The position numbers were made by a program, and so were the translations under genes. From an uncultured Flavobacteriales bacterium (GTDB lineage: Bacteria; Bacteroidota; Bacteroidia; Flavobacteriales_D; Crocinitomicaceae), in assembly GCA_905479845.1 (NCBI GenBank), contig CAJQOB010000158.1:1-14867 (forward strand): a DNA stretch of 14,867 nucleotides. Direction: 5' to 3'. Position 1 is the stretch's first letter; every line of letters begins with the position of its first letter. This document shows, in pieces, positions 1 through 7,839 of this stretch. The notes beneath the pieces are model-generated. The model worked only from the letters and a program-made list of their open reading frames with translations, had not been told where the DNA came from and made no database searches.

Positions 1-676
1 TTACATCCATGTGAGTCGTCAAAGCAGGAATCATCTCTGTCTGTTTACCTGTAAGAATATTAACTACTCCTCCTGGAACATCCGACGAGTTCAATACTTC
101 AGCAAAAGTCACTGCGCACAACGGCAACTGCTCATTCGCAAGCACCACACATGTATTTCCTCCCGAAATAACTGGTGCAACAATCGAAACCAAATCAATC
201 AGTGAAGTTTTTTCTCCTGCAATAACACCGACAACTCCTGTTGCTTCGTACGTAGAGAAATTAAAATGAGCCGAAGAAACAGGGTTCACACTACTTAACA
301 CTTGAACGTACTTATCACACCATCCAGCATAATAGATCAAACGATCGATCGATACATTAACTTCCTTCTCTGCGGCGGCTTTTGTTGCCCCTTGAAAGAT
401 GAGTTCATCCACAAACTGCGATCTTCTGCCTTCAAGCATTTCGGCAATTCTGTATAAAATTTGACTTCTGTTGAATGCTGCTCTTTCTGACCAACCACCA
501 ACAGCTTTTCGCGCTGCTACAACGGCATTTCTAACATCTTTTCTTGATGAAAGACAAATATTCCCAAGCGCTTGTCCTTTTGCATTTTTCGGTGAATAAT
601 ACCGAGCTGATTCCGTTCGAGGAAATTTCCCTCCAATGTAAATCTTATATGTTTTCAATACTTCCAAACGTTCCAT
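1..676 (-). CDS. ALDH16 C-terminal-type pseudo-aldehyde dehydrogenase, 3' end outside the window
   Basis: The visible N-terminal 225 residues have an aldehyde dehydrogenase (ALDH) fold signature: a YIGGKF start near residues 13-18, an AVVAARKA helix near 51-58 and a GGNTCVV Rossmann segment near 172-178. The catalytic landmarks are lost. The PWNF loop of active ALDHs is replaced by GEKT (154-157), so the oxyanion Asn is a Lys, and the NAD-contacting Lys of VVLKPAE is a Leu (179). From memory the sequence resembles the second, non-catalytic domain of the two-domain ALDH16 family, and the gene just upstream resembles the first domain. The ATG lies one base after that gene's stop codon, so translational coupling is likely. 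The catalytic Cys region would fall beyond the window edge and cannot be inspected. I infer a structural or regulatory partner of the upstream enzyme. It could instead be an active but divergent ALDH. Confidence 0.85.
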   Translation of the reverse strand, partial: MERLEVLKTYKIYIGGKFPRTESARYYSPKNAKGQALGNICLSSRKDVRNAVVAARKAVGGWSERAAFNRSQILYRIAEMLEGRRSQFVDELIFQGATKAAAEKEVNVSIDRLIYYAGWCDKYVQVLSSVNPVSSAHFNFSTYEATGVVGVIAGEKTSLIDLVSIVAPVISGGNTCVVLANEQLPLCAVTFAEVLNSSDVPGGVVNILTGKQTEMIPALTTHMDV

Positions 677-677
677 A

Positions 678-2132
678 TTAATTCATTTTAAGGTATCCTT
701 CGAGACCGTGTAATCCACCTTCTCTTCCAAACCCACTTTCTTTGTATCCTCCAAACGGTGACGCCGGATCAAATTTGTTATACGTATTCGCCCAAACAAC
801 CCCTGCTCTTAGCTTTGTTGTTAAGTTGAATATTCTCGACCCTTTATCTGTCCAAACTCCCGCAGCAAGTCCGAATGGAGTATTATTCGCTTTCTGAATT
901 ACTTCATCCACCGTTCTGAACGTCTGAATAGCAAGTACAGGTCCGAAAATTTCTTCTTGAACCAATCTGCTTGACTGAGCAACATTCAACACTAAAGTTG
1001 GGCGGCAATAAAATCCATTTCCAGGAATATCGCACGTGCTTTGGTACATTTCAACACCTTCATCCTTACCGATTTTCAAATAACCATTGATGATATCCAA
1101 TTGTTCCTTTGAGTTAATCGCTCCGATGTCAGTGTTCTTATCCAATGGATCACCAACAATTAATGAATTCATTCGATGCTTTAATTTCTCAATCACCTTA
1201 TCGTAAACAGACTCTTGAACGAATAGGCGTGATCCAGCGCAACAAACATGCCCCTGATTGAAGAAAATACCGTTGATAATTCCCTCTACAGCCTGATCCA
1301 ACGGAGCATCGTCCATGATAATGTTCGCTGATTTACCTCCTAATTCGAGTGTTGTCTTTTTATTCGTTCCAGCTACTGCTTTTTGAATAATCTTTCCAAC
1401 TCCCGTTGAACCCGTAAACGCAATTTTATCCACGTCCTCATGGTTTACAATTGCCGCTCCAGTATCTCCATAGCCCGTAACAATATTCACTACTCCTGGT
1501 GGTAATCCTGAATCGTGAATGATTTCAGCCAATTTCAACGCTGTAAGTGGCGTTGTTTCTGCCGGCTTCAACACAACCGTATTTCCAGTGGCCAACGCTG
1601 GCGCTATTTTCCAAGCTGCCATCAACAATGGAAAGTTCCATGGAATGATCTGTCCTGCAACACCCAGCGATTCAATTTTTCGATTTGGGAAAGCAAATTC
1701 CAATTTGTCCGCCCATCCTGCATTGTAGAAGAAGTGATTGCACGCCAATGGCACATCCACATCTCTAGATTCACGAATGGTTTTCCCCGCATCCAACGAT
1801 TCAATTACGGCGAACTCACGTGAACGTTCCTGCATCAAACGCGCAATACGAAAGATGTATTTCGCTCTTTCACTTGGACTTGTTTTTGACCAAACCTCAT
1901 TGTACGCTTTTCTTGCGGCTTTCACTGCCTTATCCACATCCTTCTCATTTGCATGAGCAACCTCAGCTAGCAATTCCTCATTCGCAGGATTGATTGTCTT
2001 AAAGTATTTTTTTGATGATGGTTTCACCCACTCACCATTAATGTATAAGTCGTATCGCTTTTTTAAATCTATGTGCGATGTACTCTCTGGTGCAGGAGAA
2101 TAGTCCCACCCTTTTATTTGTTTCTTCGCCAT
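678..2132 (-). CDS. Aldehyde dehydrogenase, ALDH16 catalytic-domain type
   Basis: This 484-residue protein is a full-length NAD(P)-dependent aldehyde dehydrogenase oxidising an aldehyde to a carboxylate in the cytoplasm. Visible landmarks are PWNF (164-167, oxyanion Asn166), VVLKPAE with Lys189, the nucleotide loop GSTGVG (241-246), LELGG with the general base Glu263, the nucleophile in GHVCCAG (Cys297), and EEIFGPV (393-399). The N-terminus carries a YSPAPES motif followed by INGEWVKP, which from memory resembles the start of ALDH16 proteins (human ALDH16A1 has YGPVPES and VNGKWLKP). Unlike the human protein, whose first domain has degraded active-site residues, this one keeps them all. It starts two bases after the deoC stop and is followed one base later by the pseudo-ALDH gene. 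Acetaldehyde released by DERA is the obvious candidate substrate, but that is inference. Confidence 0.95.
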   Translation of the reverse strand: MAKKQIKGWDYSPAPESTSHIDLKKRYDLYINGEWVKPSSKKYFKTINPANEELLAEVAHANEKDVDKAVKAARKAYNEVWSKTSPSERAKYIFRIARLMQERSREFAVIESLDAGKTIRESRDVDVPLACNHFFYNAGWADKLEFAFPNRKIESLGVAGQIIPWNFPLLMAAWKIAPALATGNTVVLKPAETTPLTALKLAEIIHDSGLPPGVVNIVTGYGDTGAAIVNHEDVDKIAFTGSTGVGKIIQKAVAGTNKKTTLELGGKSANIIMDDAPLDQAVEGIINGIFFNQGHVCCAGSRLFVQESVYDKVIEKLKHRMNSLIVGDPLDKNTDIGAINSKEQLDIINGYLKIGKDEGVEMYQSTCDIPGNGFYCRPTLVLNVAQSSRLVQEEIFGPVLAIQTFRTVDEVIQKANNTPFGLAAGVWTDKGSRIFNLTTKLRAGVVWANTYNKFDPASPFGGYKESGFGREGGLHGLEGYLKMN

Positions 2133-2134
2133 AA

Positions 2135-3052
2135 TTAATCGATTGAGAAGTAATCTTTTGATTGATAAATACCCGTTTCTGTTTTCATGATCTGCATCAA
2201 GACATCGTTGGCTAAGCTACTCGCTCCGAATCTGAACCATTCGTTCGTAAGCCAATCATTTCCGAGTGTTTCTTTGACCATGACCAAGTTGTGCAATGCT
2301 AATTTCGAATTAGAAATTCCACCTGCAGGCTTCATTCCAATCATTTTACCTGTTGCTAAATGGAAATCACGAATTGCTTCGAGCATTGTATATGTCACCT
2401 GCATGGTTGCTGCAGGTTGTATTTTTCCTGTTGATGTTTTGATAAAATCTGCTCCAGCGTACATTGCGATATCGCTGGCTCTGCGGACATTATCCAAGGT
2501 AACGAGCTCTCCAGTTTCAAGAATCACTTTCAGTCGAGCTTTACCACAAGCTTCTTTAATCGCGGCGATTTCATCAAAAACAAAATTGTAGTCTCCGCTT
2601 AGGAATTTACCACGCGAAATCACCATATCAATTTCATCCGCTCCAGAGTCTACGGCAAATTTCGTATCGATTAGTTTCACCTCCAATGGTGCTTGACCGC
2701 TTGGGAAGGCAGTAGACACAGAGGCTACTTTCACACCGCTCCCTTTCACTTCATTCACAGCAGTTTTAACCATCGATGGGTAAACACAAACGGCGGCAAC
2801 AGTTGGAAGCCCAGGGTGAACATCATGCAAATGCATTGCTTTGTAGCACATTTGTTTAACCTTCCCAAGAGTATCTTTCCCTTCTAAAGTTGTTAAATCA
2901 ATCATGTTCAACGCCATTCTCAGACCTTGCATTTTCGATTCTTTCTTGATGCTTCTTTTTTGGAATCGTGCCACGCGTTCCTCAACCCCAACCTTGTCGA
3001 TTTTCAGGGATTGATTGAAGTCGGGGATTTCCAGACCACCTTTCTTATTCAT
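2135..3052 (-). CDS. deoC: Deoxyribose-phosphate aldolase (DERA), long eukaryote-like form
   Basis: DERA cleaves 2-deoxy-D-ribose 5-phosphate into glyceraldehyde-3-phosphate and acetaldehyde, the last step of deoxynucleoside salvage and catabolism. The Schiff-base lysine lies in DFIKTSTG (Lys205), the helper lysine in KPAGGI (Lys241), and catalytic acidic residues in IDLTT (Asp52) and DEIDMVI (Asp142). At 305 residues it is longer than the roughly 220-260 residue E. coli/Bacillus type, with an N-terminal extension of about 45 residues. It resembles the human DERA type, including the VAAVCVYP and RFGAS motifs. It is first in a three-gene operon with two ALDH-like genes. A TAnnTTTG element 19 nt before the ATG is the likely promoter. 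The gene identity is firm; membership of the eukaryote-like clade is from remembered sequences. Confidence 0.95.
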   Translation of the reverse strand: MNKKGGLEIPDFNQSLKIDKVGVEERVARFQKRSIKKESKMQGLRMALNMIDLTTLEGKDTLGKVKQMCYKAMHLHDVHPGLPTVAAVCVYPSMVKTAVNEVKGSGVKVASVSTAFPSGQAPLEVKLIDTKFAVDSGADEIDMVISRGKFLSGDYNFVFDEIAAIKEACGKARLKVILETGELVTLDNVRRASDIAMYAGADFIKTSTGKIQPAATMQVTYTMLEAIRDFHLATGKMIGMKPAGGISNSKLALHNLVMVKETLGNDWLTNEWFRFGASSLANDVLMQIMKTETGIYQSKDYFSID

Positions 3053-3071
3053 AGGTTTTTGATTATAATTT

Positions 3072-3079
3072 CAAATATA
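3072..3079 (-). promoter_or_regulatory. Bacteroidota -7 promoter element for deoC-ALDH operon
   Basis: On the minus strand the sequence is TATATTTG, an exact match to the TAnnTTTG -7 consensus of Bacteroidota primary sigma factor. It lies 19 nt before the deoC ATG, implying a very short leader. I saw no clear -33 TTG at the expected distance. Confidence 0.5.
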
Positions 3080-3100
3080 GCTAATCCGATTTTGTATCCA

Positions 3101-3126
3101 TAAAAAAAGGCTCCTAATCGGAGCCT
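3101..3126 (-). terminator. Rho-independent terminator of the MORN-repeat gene
   Basis: A perfect 7-bp stem (3108-3114 with 3120-3126) with a 5-base loop is followed, in the minus direction, by seven T (3102-3108 complement). It sits 22 bp after the stop of the 3148-4020 gene and before the deoC promoter, insulating the two units. Confidence 0.85.
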
Positions 3127-3147
3127 CTTGAGTTGTTTTCTAGTTTA

Positions 3148-4020
3148 TTAGAGTTGACCAACTGAATGATAAACTCCTTTTTTGAAGACTTTTACTTTGA
3201 GTAGAATTCCATCCGAATCATACACGTATACTTTTCCATCCCAAAGTCGACTATTTCTGAATTCACCATCTTGGCTAATTTCATCGTTGTCGTTATACAC
3301 TTTGTTGTATCCGTTTGCTTTGAATGGAACTCCTTTTGTTCTAGGAACCGAAATTTTCGGTGCTGCCTCACGATTTTGCTCTGGATCCACGTGATTCACT
3401 GGTGCACTCACCATTTCTTTTTGTTCCGATTGCTCTACTTTTCCATCTGCAGAATAGAAGATCACCTCTTTCGGATCACCGTTCTCATAGTAACGAACCG
3501 CTTTTCCAGAAGGGATTCCGTTTTGAGCATCGTATACAAACTCCTCTTGACCGTTAGTATAGAAGTACTTCACAGTTCCCTGCTCTTTACCGTCTTCTGA
3601 GTAATCAGCCTCATACTCCAGCACACCGTTTTTATGGTAGCGCTTTAAAGGACCTTTGTACTTATTTCGTGAAAACGTTCCTTGTTCTTTAATCTTTCCA
3701 TCTGGCCAGTACTTCACGTAAGGCCCATTTGGACGATTATTTTCATAGGTACCTTTCAGTTTTGGTGTTTCACCATCACTGTGGTATTTGACCCACTCGC
3801 CTTCTTTTCGATCATCAATGTAAGAGCCTTCTTCAATTTTCCCTTCCGCTGGATAGCCAGAAGTGGGACGATCTTTTCCAAGGTAAATCCACTTACCTTG
3901 TTTTTTTCCATCCACTTTTTGATTGATCCCTCCTTGATCACCAATTTTCGGCATCGCCGCAGAAACCGACCCACTGATGAATACGATAAATACAAACGCC
4001 AAGAATTTTCTCATAGTCAT
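3148..4020 (-). CDS. Secreted MORN_2-repeat protein, YwqK-like
   Basis: The 290-residue product opens with a signal peptide: a basic MRK start, a hydrophobic core at about 5-16 and a probable cleavage site near VSAA (19-22). Residues about 35-195 hold six or so degenerate repeats of the form G.W..Y...G....G.Y....K.GP, typical of MORN_2 (toxin-antitoxin YwqK-like) repeats. They form beta-hairpin arrays. Examples are GPYVKYWPDGKIKEQG (99-114) and GPLKRYHKNGVLEYEA (123-138). A charged linker (about 196-230) leads to a final repeat-like segment ending at residue 290. Such proteins are abundant in Bacteroidota and usually of unknown function; the antitoxin label comes from the family name, not from evidence here. 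Two start codons are possible, residue 1 or the Met at residue 3. The signal peptide and the promoter position favour the second slightly. Confidence 0.85.
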   Translation of the reverse strand: MTMRKFLAFVFIVFISGSVSAAMPKIGDQGGINQKVDGKKQGKWIYLGKDRPTSGYPAEGKIEEGSYIDDRKEGEWVKYHSDGETPKLKGTYENNRPNGPYVKYWPDGKIKEQGTFSRNKYKGPLKRYHKNGVLEYEADYSEDGKEQGTVKYFYTNGQEEFVYDAQNGIPSGKAVRYYENGDPKEVIFYSADGKVEQSEQKEMVSAPVNHVDPEQNREAAPKISVPRTKGVPFKANGYNKVYNDNDEISQDGEFRNSRLWDGKVYVYDSDGILLKVKVFKKGVYHSVGQL

Positions 4021-4022
4021 AA

Positions 4023-4030
4023 CAAAGTTA
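4023..4030 (-). promoter_or_regulatory. Possible -7 element directly before the MORN-repeat gene
   Basis: The minus strand reads TAACTTTG, an exact TAnnTTTG match, with a TTG 18 nt upstream as a possible -33 element. It ends only two bases before the first candidate ATG. Transcription would then start at or just inside the annotated start, which suggests a leaderless mRNA or use of the ATG six bases further in. Confidence 0.4.
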
Positions 4031-4159
4031 TATCAAAGTTCAGGAGCACAATAGTTTTTTCAAGTTCTAGTTTATTAACGAATGTACGAAGACAAACGAT
4101 AATTGCAAAGGAAAATGCGGGTTTTTCGTCTAACTTATACATTTTATCGACAAATAAAG

Positions 4160-4173
4160 TGCGGAATCCCGCA
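4160..4173 (-). terminator. Weak terminator-like hairpin after threonine dehydrogenase
   Basis: A 5-bp GC-rich stem (4160-4164 with 4169-4173, 4-base loop) lies 25 bp beyond the stop of the minus-strand dehydrogenase gene. It is followed by a moderately T-rich run. The short stem and interrupted T tract make the call tentative. Confidence 0.35.
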
Positions 4174-4197
4174 TTCCTAAAACATAGCGTTAAATCG

Positions 4198-5154
4198 TTA
4201 ATCTTGTGTTAATAAATCAACATTTACATTCTCAAGCATCACATTTACAAGATCTTTCAAACTATACTCTTCTTTCCACCCCCAATCTTCTCTTGCTTGA
4301 GAATCATCAATTGAGCTTGGCCATGATTCCGCAATACTTTGTCGGTAATCAGGATCATAAGCTATTTCGAAGTCCGAAACGTGCTCTTTGATTTCGTTAG
4401 CAATTTCTTCTGGGGTGAAATCACATCCCGACAAATTGTACGATGATCGAATTCCAATCTTATCGATAGGAGCCTCCATTAAATTCAAGGTTGCGCGAAT
4501 AGCATCCTCCATGAACATCATCGGAAGTCGTGTATCTTCTTTGAGAAAGCATGAGAATTTATTCCCCAATTTAGCTTGATAGAAAATATCTACGGCATAA
4601 TCCGTAGTACCCCCACCAGGTAGAGTTGTATATGAAATTAGTCCTGGATAACGAATACTTCTAACGTCAACACCGAATTTATCATAGTAGTATTCACACC
4701 AGCGTTCACCTGCTTGTTTCGAGATGCCGTAAACCGTACTTGGCTCCATAACAGTTCTTTGCGGAGTATTTTCCTTGGGAGTTGTTGGTCCGAAAACAGC
4801 AATCGAGCTAGGCCAGAAGATCTTCTTTAAATATCCTTCTTTAGCCAGATCAAGAATGGTAAATAAACCGTCCATGTTCAACTTCCAAGCAAAATCAGGG
4901 TGTTTTTCGGCAGTTGCAGACAATAATGCTGCTAAAAGATAGACTTCAGTAATTTTTTGATCAATAATCACTTTTCGAACAGCTTCACGATCTAAAACAT
5001 CCATTTGGATATATGGACCACCTTTTAATGAAGCCGGACAATCAGCTTTCAAATCTGCGGCTATCGCATTTTCCGAACCTAATTTTTCACGCAATCGAAT
5101 GACCAACTCCGTACCTATCTGCCCTCCAGCACCAATGACCAAAACCTTTCTCAT
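4198..5154 (-). CDS. tdh: L-threonine 3-dehydrogenase, SDR (epimerase-like) type
   Basis: The 318-residue enzyme belongs to the extended short-chain dehydrogenase family. It has the NAD-binding GAGGQIG (8-14), the catalytic serine region WPSSIAVFG (114-122) and the YGISK catalytic Tyr142/Lys146 pair. The segment RYPGLISYTTLPGGGTTDYA (168-187) is characteristic of the threonine dehydrogenases known from Flavobacterium, Cupriavidus and animals, rather than of sugar-nucleotide epimerases. The reaction converts L-threonine and NAD+ to 2-amino-3-ketobutyrate, which a ligase (kbl, not in the window) splits to glycine and acetyl-CoA. It is monocistronic and divergent from hmgA. Both neighbours serve amino acid breakdown. 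A generic NAD-dependent epimerase is the only realistic alternative. Confidence 0.9.
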   Translation of the reverse strand: MRKVLVIGAGGQIGTELVIRLREKLGSENAIAADLKADCPASLKGGPYIQMDVLDREAVRKVIIDQKITEVYLLAALLSATAEKHPDFAWKLNMDGLFTILDLAKEGYLKKIFWPSSIAVFGPTTPKENTPQRTVMEPSTVYGISKQAGERWCEYYYDKFGVDVRSIRYPGLISYTTLPGGGTTDYAVDIFYQAKLGNKFSCFLKEDTRLPMMFMEDAIRATLNLMEAPIDKIGIRSSYNLSGCDFTPEEIANEIKEHVSDFEIAYDPDYRQSIAESWPSSIDDSQAREDWGWKEEYSLKDLVNVMLENVNVDLLTQD

Positions 5155-5172
5155 AATTCAATCCTTAGATCG

Positions 5173-5180
5173 CAAATAGA
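5173..5180 (-). promoter_or_regulatory. Possible -7 element for threonine dehydrogenase
   Basis: The minus strand reads TCTATTTG, one mismatch from TAnnTTTG. It is placed 18 nt before the start codon, the same distance as the exact matches before deoC, purE and the tryptophan dioxygenase gene. The spacing is the main support. Confidence 0.35.
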
Positions 5181-5276
5181 GGTAAAATTTAACTAAATTC
5201 CTACCAAGAAATGCACTTTTTTCACTTAAGCTCATAATCCTGATTGAAGTCATTTTTATTGCGGTATGGGAATCCG

Positions 5277-5284
5277 TATATTTG
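5277..5284 (+). promoter_or_regulatory. Candidate -7 element for hmgA-hppD
   Basis: TATATTTG is an exact TAnnTTTG match, with a TTG 15 bp upstream, which is closer than usual. It would give a leader of about 120 nt before hmgA, much longer than other leaders here. A weaker TAAGTTTA lies at 5315-5322. Confidence 0.4.
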
Positions 5285-5359
5285 CCTTAAATGTATCAGT
5301 TATGTGGTCAGAACTAAGTTTATTACTTCTTTTTCTAATAAAACGTAATCCCGAGTGAG

Positions 5360-5370
5360 GTAAACTTTAC
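5360..5370 (+). promoter_or_regulatory. Short palindrome in the hmgA leader
   Basis: GTAAACTTTAC is a perfect 5-1-5 palindrome, extendable to 7-bp arms with one G-T mismatch (5358-5372). It lies 39 bp before the hmgA start. Its position and symmetry would suit an operator for a dimeric regulator; nothing identifies the protein. Confidence 0.25.
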
Positions 5371-5409
5371 TTGAAAATCATTTAATCATAAAGTTTTAAC
5401 ACATTAAAA

Positions 5410-6570
5410 ATGCCTAGATATCATACACTGGGATCAATCCCACCAAAAAGACATACGACATTCGAGAAGCAAGATGGCAGCTTGTACCAAGAAGAGTTAT
5501 TCGGTACTGCTGGATTTATTGGAATGTCCTCTTTGATCTATCACTTGTACCCACCGACGGTTGTTACTGAAGTGAAACAATTGAGAGACCTTACCCCTAA
5601 AGTCGCCATTGAAAAGAACATGAAAGCAATGAGCTTCAAAGGCTTTTCTTTGAAACCTGAGGACGATTACATTGAAAGCAGAAAAGTGCTTTTCACGAAT
5701 AAAGACCTGAATATTGGATTGGCAGCGCCGAAATCTTTTTCTAAGGATTATTTCTACAGAAACAGTGATGCGGATGAAATGCTTTTCGTTCATGTCGGTT
5801 CAGGGAAACTCAGAACCATGTTTGGAAATATTGACTTCAAATATGGAGACTATCTGATTATTCCAAGAGGTATTACTTACCAAATCGATTTCGACACGGA
5901 AGAAAACAGATTACTCTTTGTTGAGTCCTCAAGTCCAATCGTAACTCCAAAAAGATACAGAAACAACTTTGGACAACTTTTGGAGCATTCACCATTTTGT
6001 GAGCGTGACCTTCGAGTTCCAATGGACCTTCAAACTCACGACGAAAAAGGAACTTTCAAGGTTCTTTCGAAAAAGCAAGGGATGTTATGGGAATACACAC
6101 ACTCAAATCATCCATTCGATGCGATCGGTTGGGATGGATTCCATTATCCCTATGCCTTTTCGATTCATGATTTTGAGCCAATCACTGGTAGAATTCACCA
6201 GCCACCTCCGGTTCATCAAACTTTTGAAGCTGCAGGATTTGTAGTTTGTTCATTCGTGCCAAGACTCTATGATTATCATCCGAAGTCTATTCCAGCACCT
6301 TATCATCATAGCAATATTGATTCTGAGGAGTTGTTGTACTACGTGGATGGAGATTTCATGTCAAGAAATAACATTGAAAAAGGAATGATTACGCTTCATC
6401 CTGGAGGAATCCCTCATGGACCTCATCCAGGTGCAATTGAACGAAGTGTAGGTAAAACGAAAACAGAAGAATTAGCCGTAATGATCGACCCATTTGCTCC
6501 AGTAATGATTACCGAGGAAGCAATGAATTTACAAGTGGATGATTATTACAAATCATGGATAATTGAATAA
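5410..6570 (+). CDS. hmgA: Homogentisate 1,2-dioxygenase
   Basis: This 386-residue enzyme opens the ring of homogentisate to maleylacetoacetate using Fe(II) and O2, in tyrosine and phenylalanine degradation. The iron ligands can be read with the family spacing: His300 and Glu306 in YHHSNIDSEE (298-307), and His336 in GGIPHGPHPG (332-341). The 6- and 36-residue intervals match those in the human enzyme (335, 341, 371). The length is shorter than the roughly 430-445 residues common in proteobacteria and animals but is usual for this bacterial branch. The first ATG is taken; there is no Shine-Dalgarno sequence, as is normal for Bacteroidota. hppD follows after 43 bp and makes its substrate, so the pair is surely co-transcribed. 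The lower genes (isomerase, hydrolase) are not in the window. Confidence 0.95.
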   Translation: MPRYHTLGSIPPKRHTTFEKQDGSLYQEELFGTAGFIGMSSLIYHLYPPTVVTEVKQLRDLTPKVAIEKNMKAMSFKGFSLKPEDDYIESRKVLFTNKDLNIGLAAPKSFSKDYFYRNSDADEMLFVHVGSGKLRTMFGNIDFKYGDYLIIPRGITYQIDFDTEENRLLFVESSSPIVTPKRYRNNFGQLLEHSPFCERDLRVPMDLQTHDEKGTFKVLSKKQGMLWEYTHSNHPFDAIGWDGFHYPYAFSIHDFEPITGRIHQPPPVHQTFEAAGFVVCSFVPRLYDYHPKSIPAPYHHSNIDSEELLYYVDGDFMSRNNIEKGMITLHPGGIPHGPHPGAIERSVGKTKTEELAVMIDPFAPVMITEEAMNLQVDDYYKSWIIE

Positions 6571-6580
6571 ATAAAACATT

Positions 6581-6597
6581 AACCTTCACGGAAGGTT
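6581..6597 (+). other. Intercistronic hairpin between hmgA and hppD
   Basis: A perfect 6-bp inverted repeat (6581-6586 with 6592-6597, 5-base loop) fills the 43-bp gap. No T run follows, so it is not a classical terminator. It could affect mRNA processing or the relative expression of the two genes. Confidence 0.4.
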
Positions 6598-6613
6598 CAC
6601 AATAAAAAACATC

Positions 6614-7774
6614 ATGGCAAAAGACATAGAAAACGTAGATTACGGATTAGAAAAAATCTTTGAAGGAGCGCAAGACTTCTTGCCTCTTTTAGGAACTGAT
6701 TATGTTGAATTTTATGTTGGGAATGCAAAACAGGCAGCTCACTTCTATAAAACAGCATTCGGGTTTCAATCATACGCATATCGCGGATTAGAAACAGGAT
6801 CGACTGATTCCGTTTCTTACGTATTAAAACAGGACAAAATCAAGTTGATTTTAACAACTCCATTGAGTTCAAAATCATCCATCAATGATCACATCGTGAA
6901 ACATGGTGATGGTGTTAAGGTTGTTGCTCTTTGGGTAGAAGATGCCCGCAAAGCATACGAGGAAACGACTTCACGTGGCGCTAAATCATACATGGAACCA
7001 ACTGTAGAGAAAGATGAACACGGAGAGGTTGTTCGTGCTGGGATCTACACTTACGGTGAAACAGTACACATTTTTGTTGAGCGTAAGAACTACAAAGGAA
7101 CATTCCTCCCAGGATTTGAAAAATGGGAATCTGATTACAACCCAGAGCCAGTTGGATTGAAATACATCGACCACATGGTAGGGAATGTTGGTTGGAATGA
7201 AATGAACATTTGGGTAAAATGGTACGAAGACGTAATGGGCTTCGAAAACTTCCTTTCATTTGATGACAAACAAATTACGACTGAATACTCGGCATTGATG
7301 AGTAAAGTAATGAGTAATGGAAACGGAAGAATCAAATTCCCAATCAACGAGCCAGCTGAAGGAAAGAAGAAGTCTCAAATTGAGGAGTACCTTGATTTTT
7401 ACGAAGGACCTGGTATACAACACATCGCGGTAGCATCAAATGACATCCTTTCGACAGTTTCGGATATGCGTAAGCGAGGTGTGGAATTCTTGACTACTCC
7501 TCCTGATGAATATTACAAAGCGGTTCCAGAACGTTTGATGGCTCACAATCACGAACTCAGAGAAGATATCGAAGCATTAAAAGCTCTTGGTATCATGATT
7601 GACGCTGATGAGGAAGGGTACTTGTTACAAATCTTCACAAAACCAGTTGAAGACCGTCCAACTTTGTTCTTTGAAATCATTCAACGAATGGGTGCTCGCG
7701 GATTCGGTGCAGGAAACTTCAAAGCCCTTTTTGAATCTATTGAAAGAGAACAAGAGAAGCGAGGCACACTTTAA
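6614..7774 (+). CDS. hppD: 4-hydroxyphenylpyruvate dioxygenase
   Basis: The 386-residue enzyme converts 4-hydroxyphenylpyruvate to homogentisate, with CO2 release, using Fe(II) and O2. It has two vicinal-oxygen-chelate halves: N-terminal about 25-160 and C-terminal about 180-375. The iron triad is His187 in YIDHMVGNV, His270 in GIQHIAV and Glu354 in LFFEIIQR. The C-terminus carries the family's GFGAGNFKALFESIEREQ block (363-380), which forms the gating helix. The order hmgA-hppD with one terminator after hppD shows a two-gene catabolic operon whose products are consecutive but transcribed in reverse order of the pathway. The length and all motifs are normal for the family. Confidence 0.97.
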   Translation: MAKDIENVDYGLEKIFEGAQDFLPLLGTDYVEFYVGNAKQAAHFYKTAFGFQSYAYRGLETGSTDSVSYVLKQDKIKLILTTPLSSKSSINDHIVKHGDGVKVVALWVEDARKAYEETTSRGAKSYMEPTVEKDEHGEVVRAGIYTYGETVHIFVERKNYKGTFLPGFEKWESDYNPEPVGLKYIDHMVGNVGWNEMNIWVKWYEDVMGFENFLSFDDKQITTEYSALMSKVMSNGNGRIKFPINEPAEGKKKSQIEEYLDFYEGPGIQHIAVASNDILSTVSDMRKRGVEFLTTPPDEYYKAVPERLMAHNHELREDIEALKALGIMIDADEEGYLLQIFTKPVEDRPTLFFEIIQRMGARGFGAGNFKALFESIEREQEKRGTL

Positions 7775-7839
7775 TCGATCATCCGATTTTCGGACTATCC
7801 AATGGCCCGACGGTTTATGGATAAAGAATAAATTATTAG

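Noticed and set aside
1515..1956. Several plus-strand open frames inside the ALDH gene (and similar antisense frames elsewhere)
   Set aside because: They are complements of well-supported conserved coding sequence and show no protein-like features.
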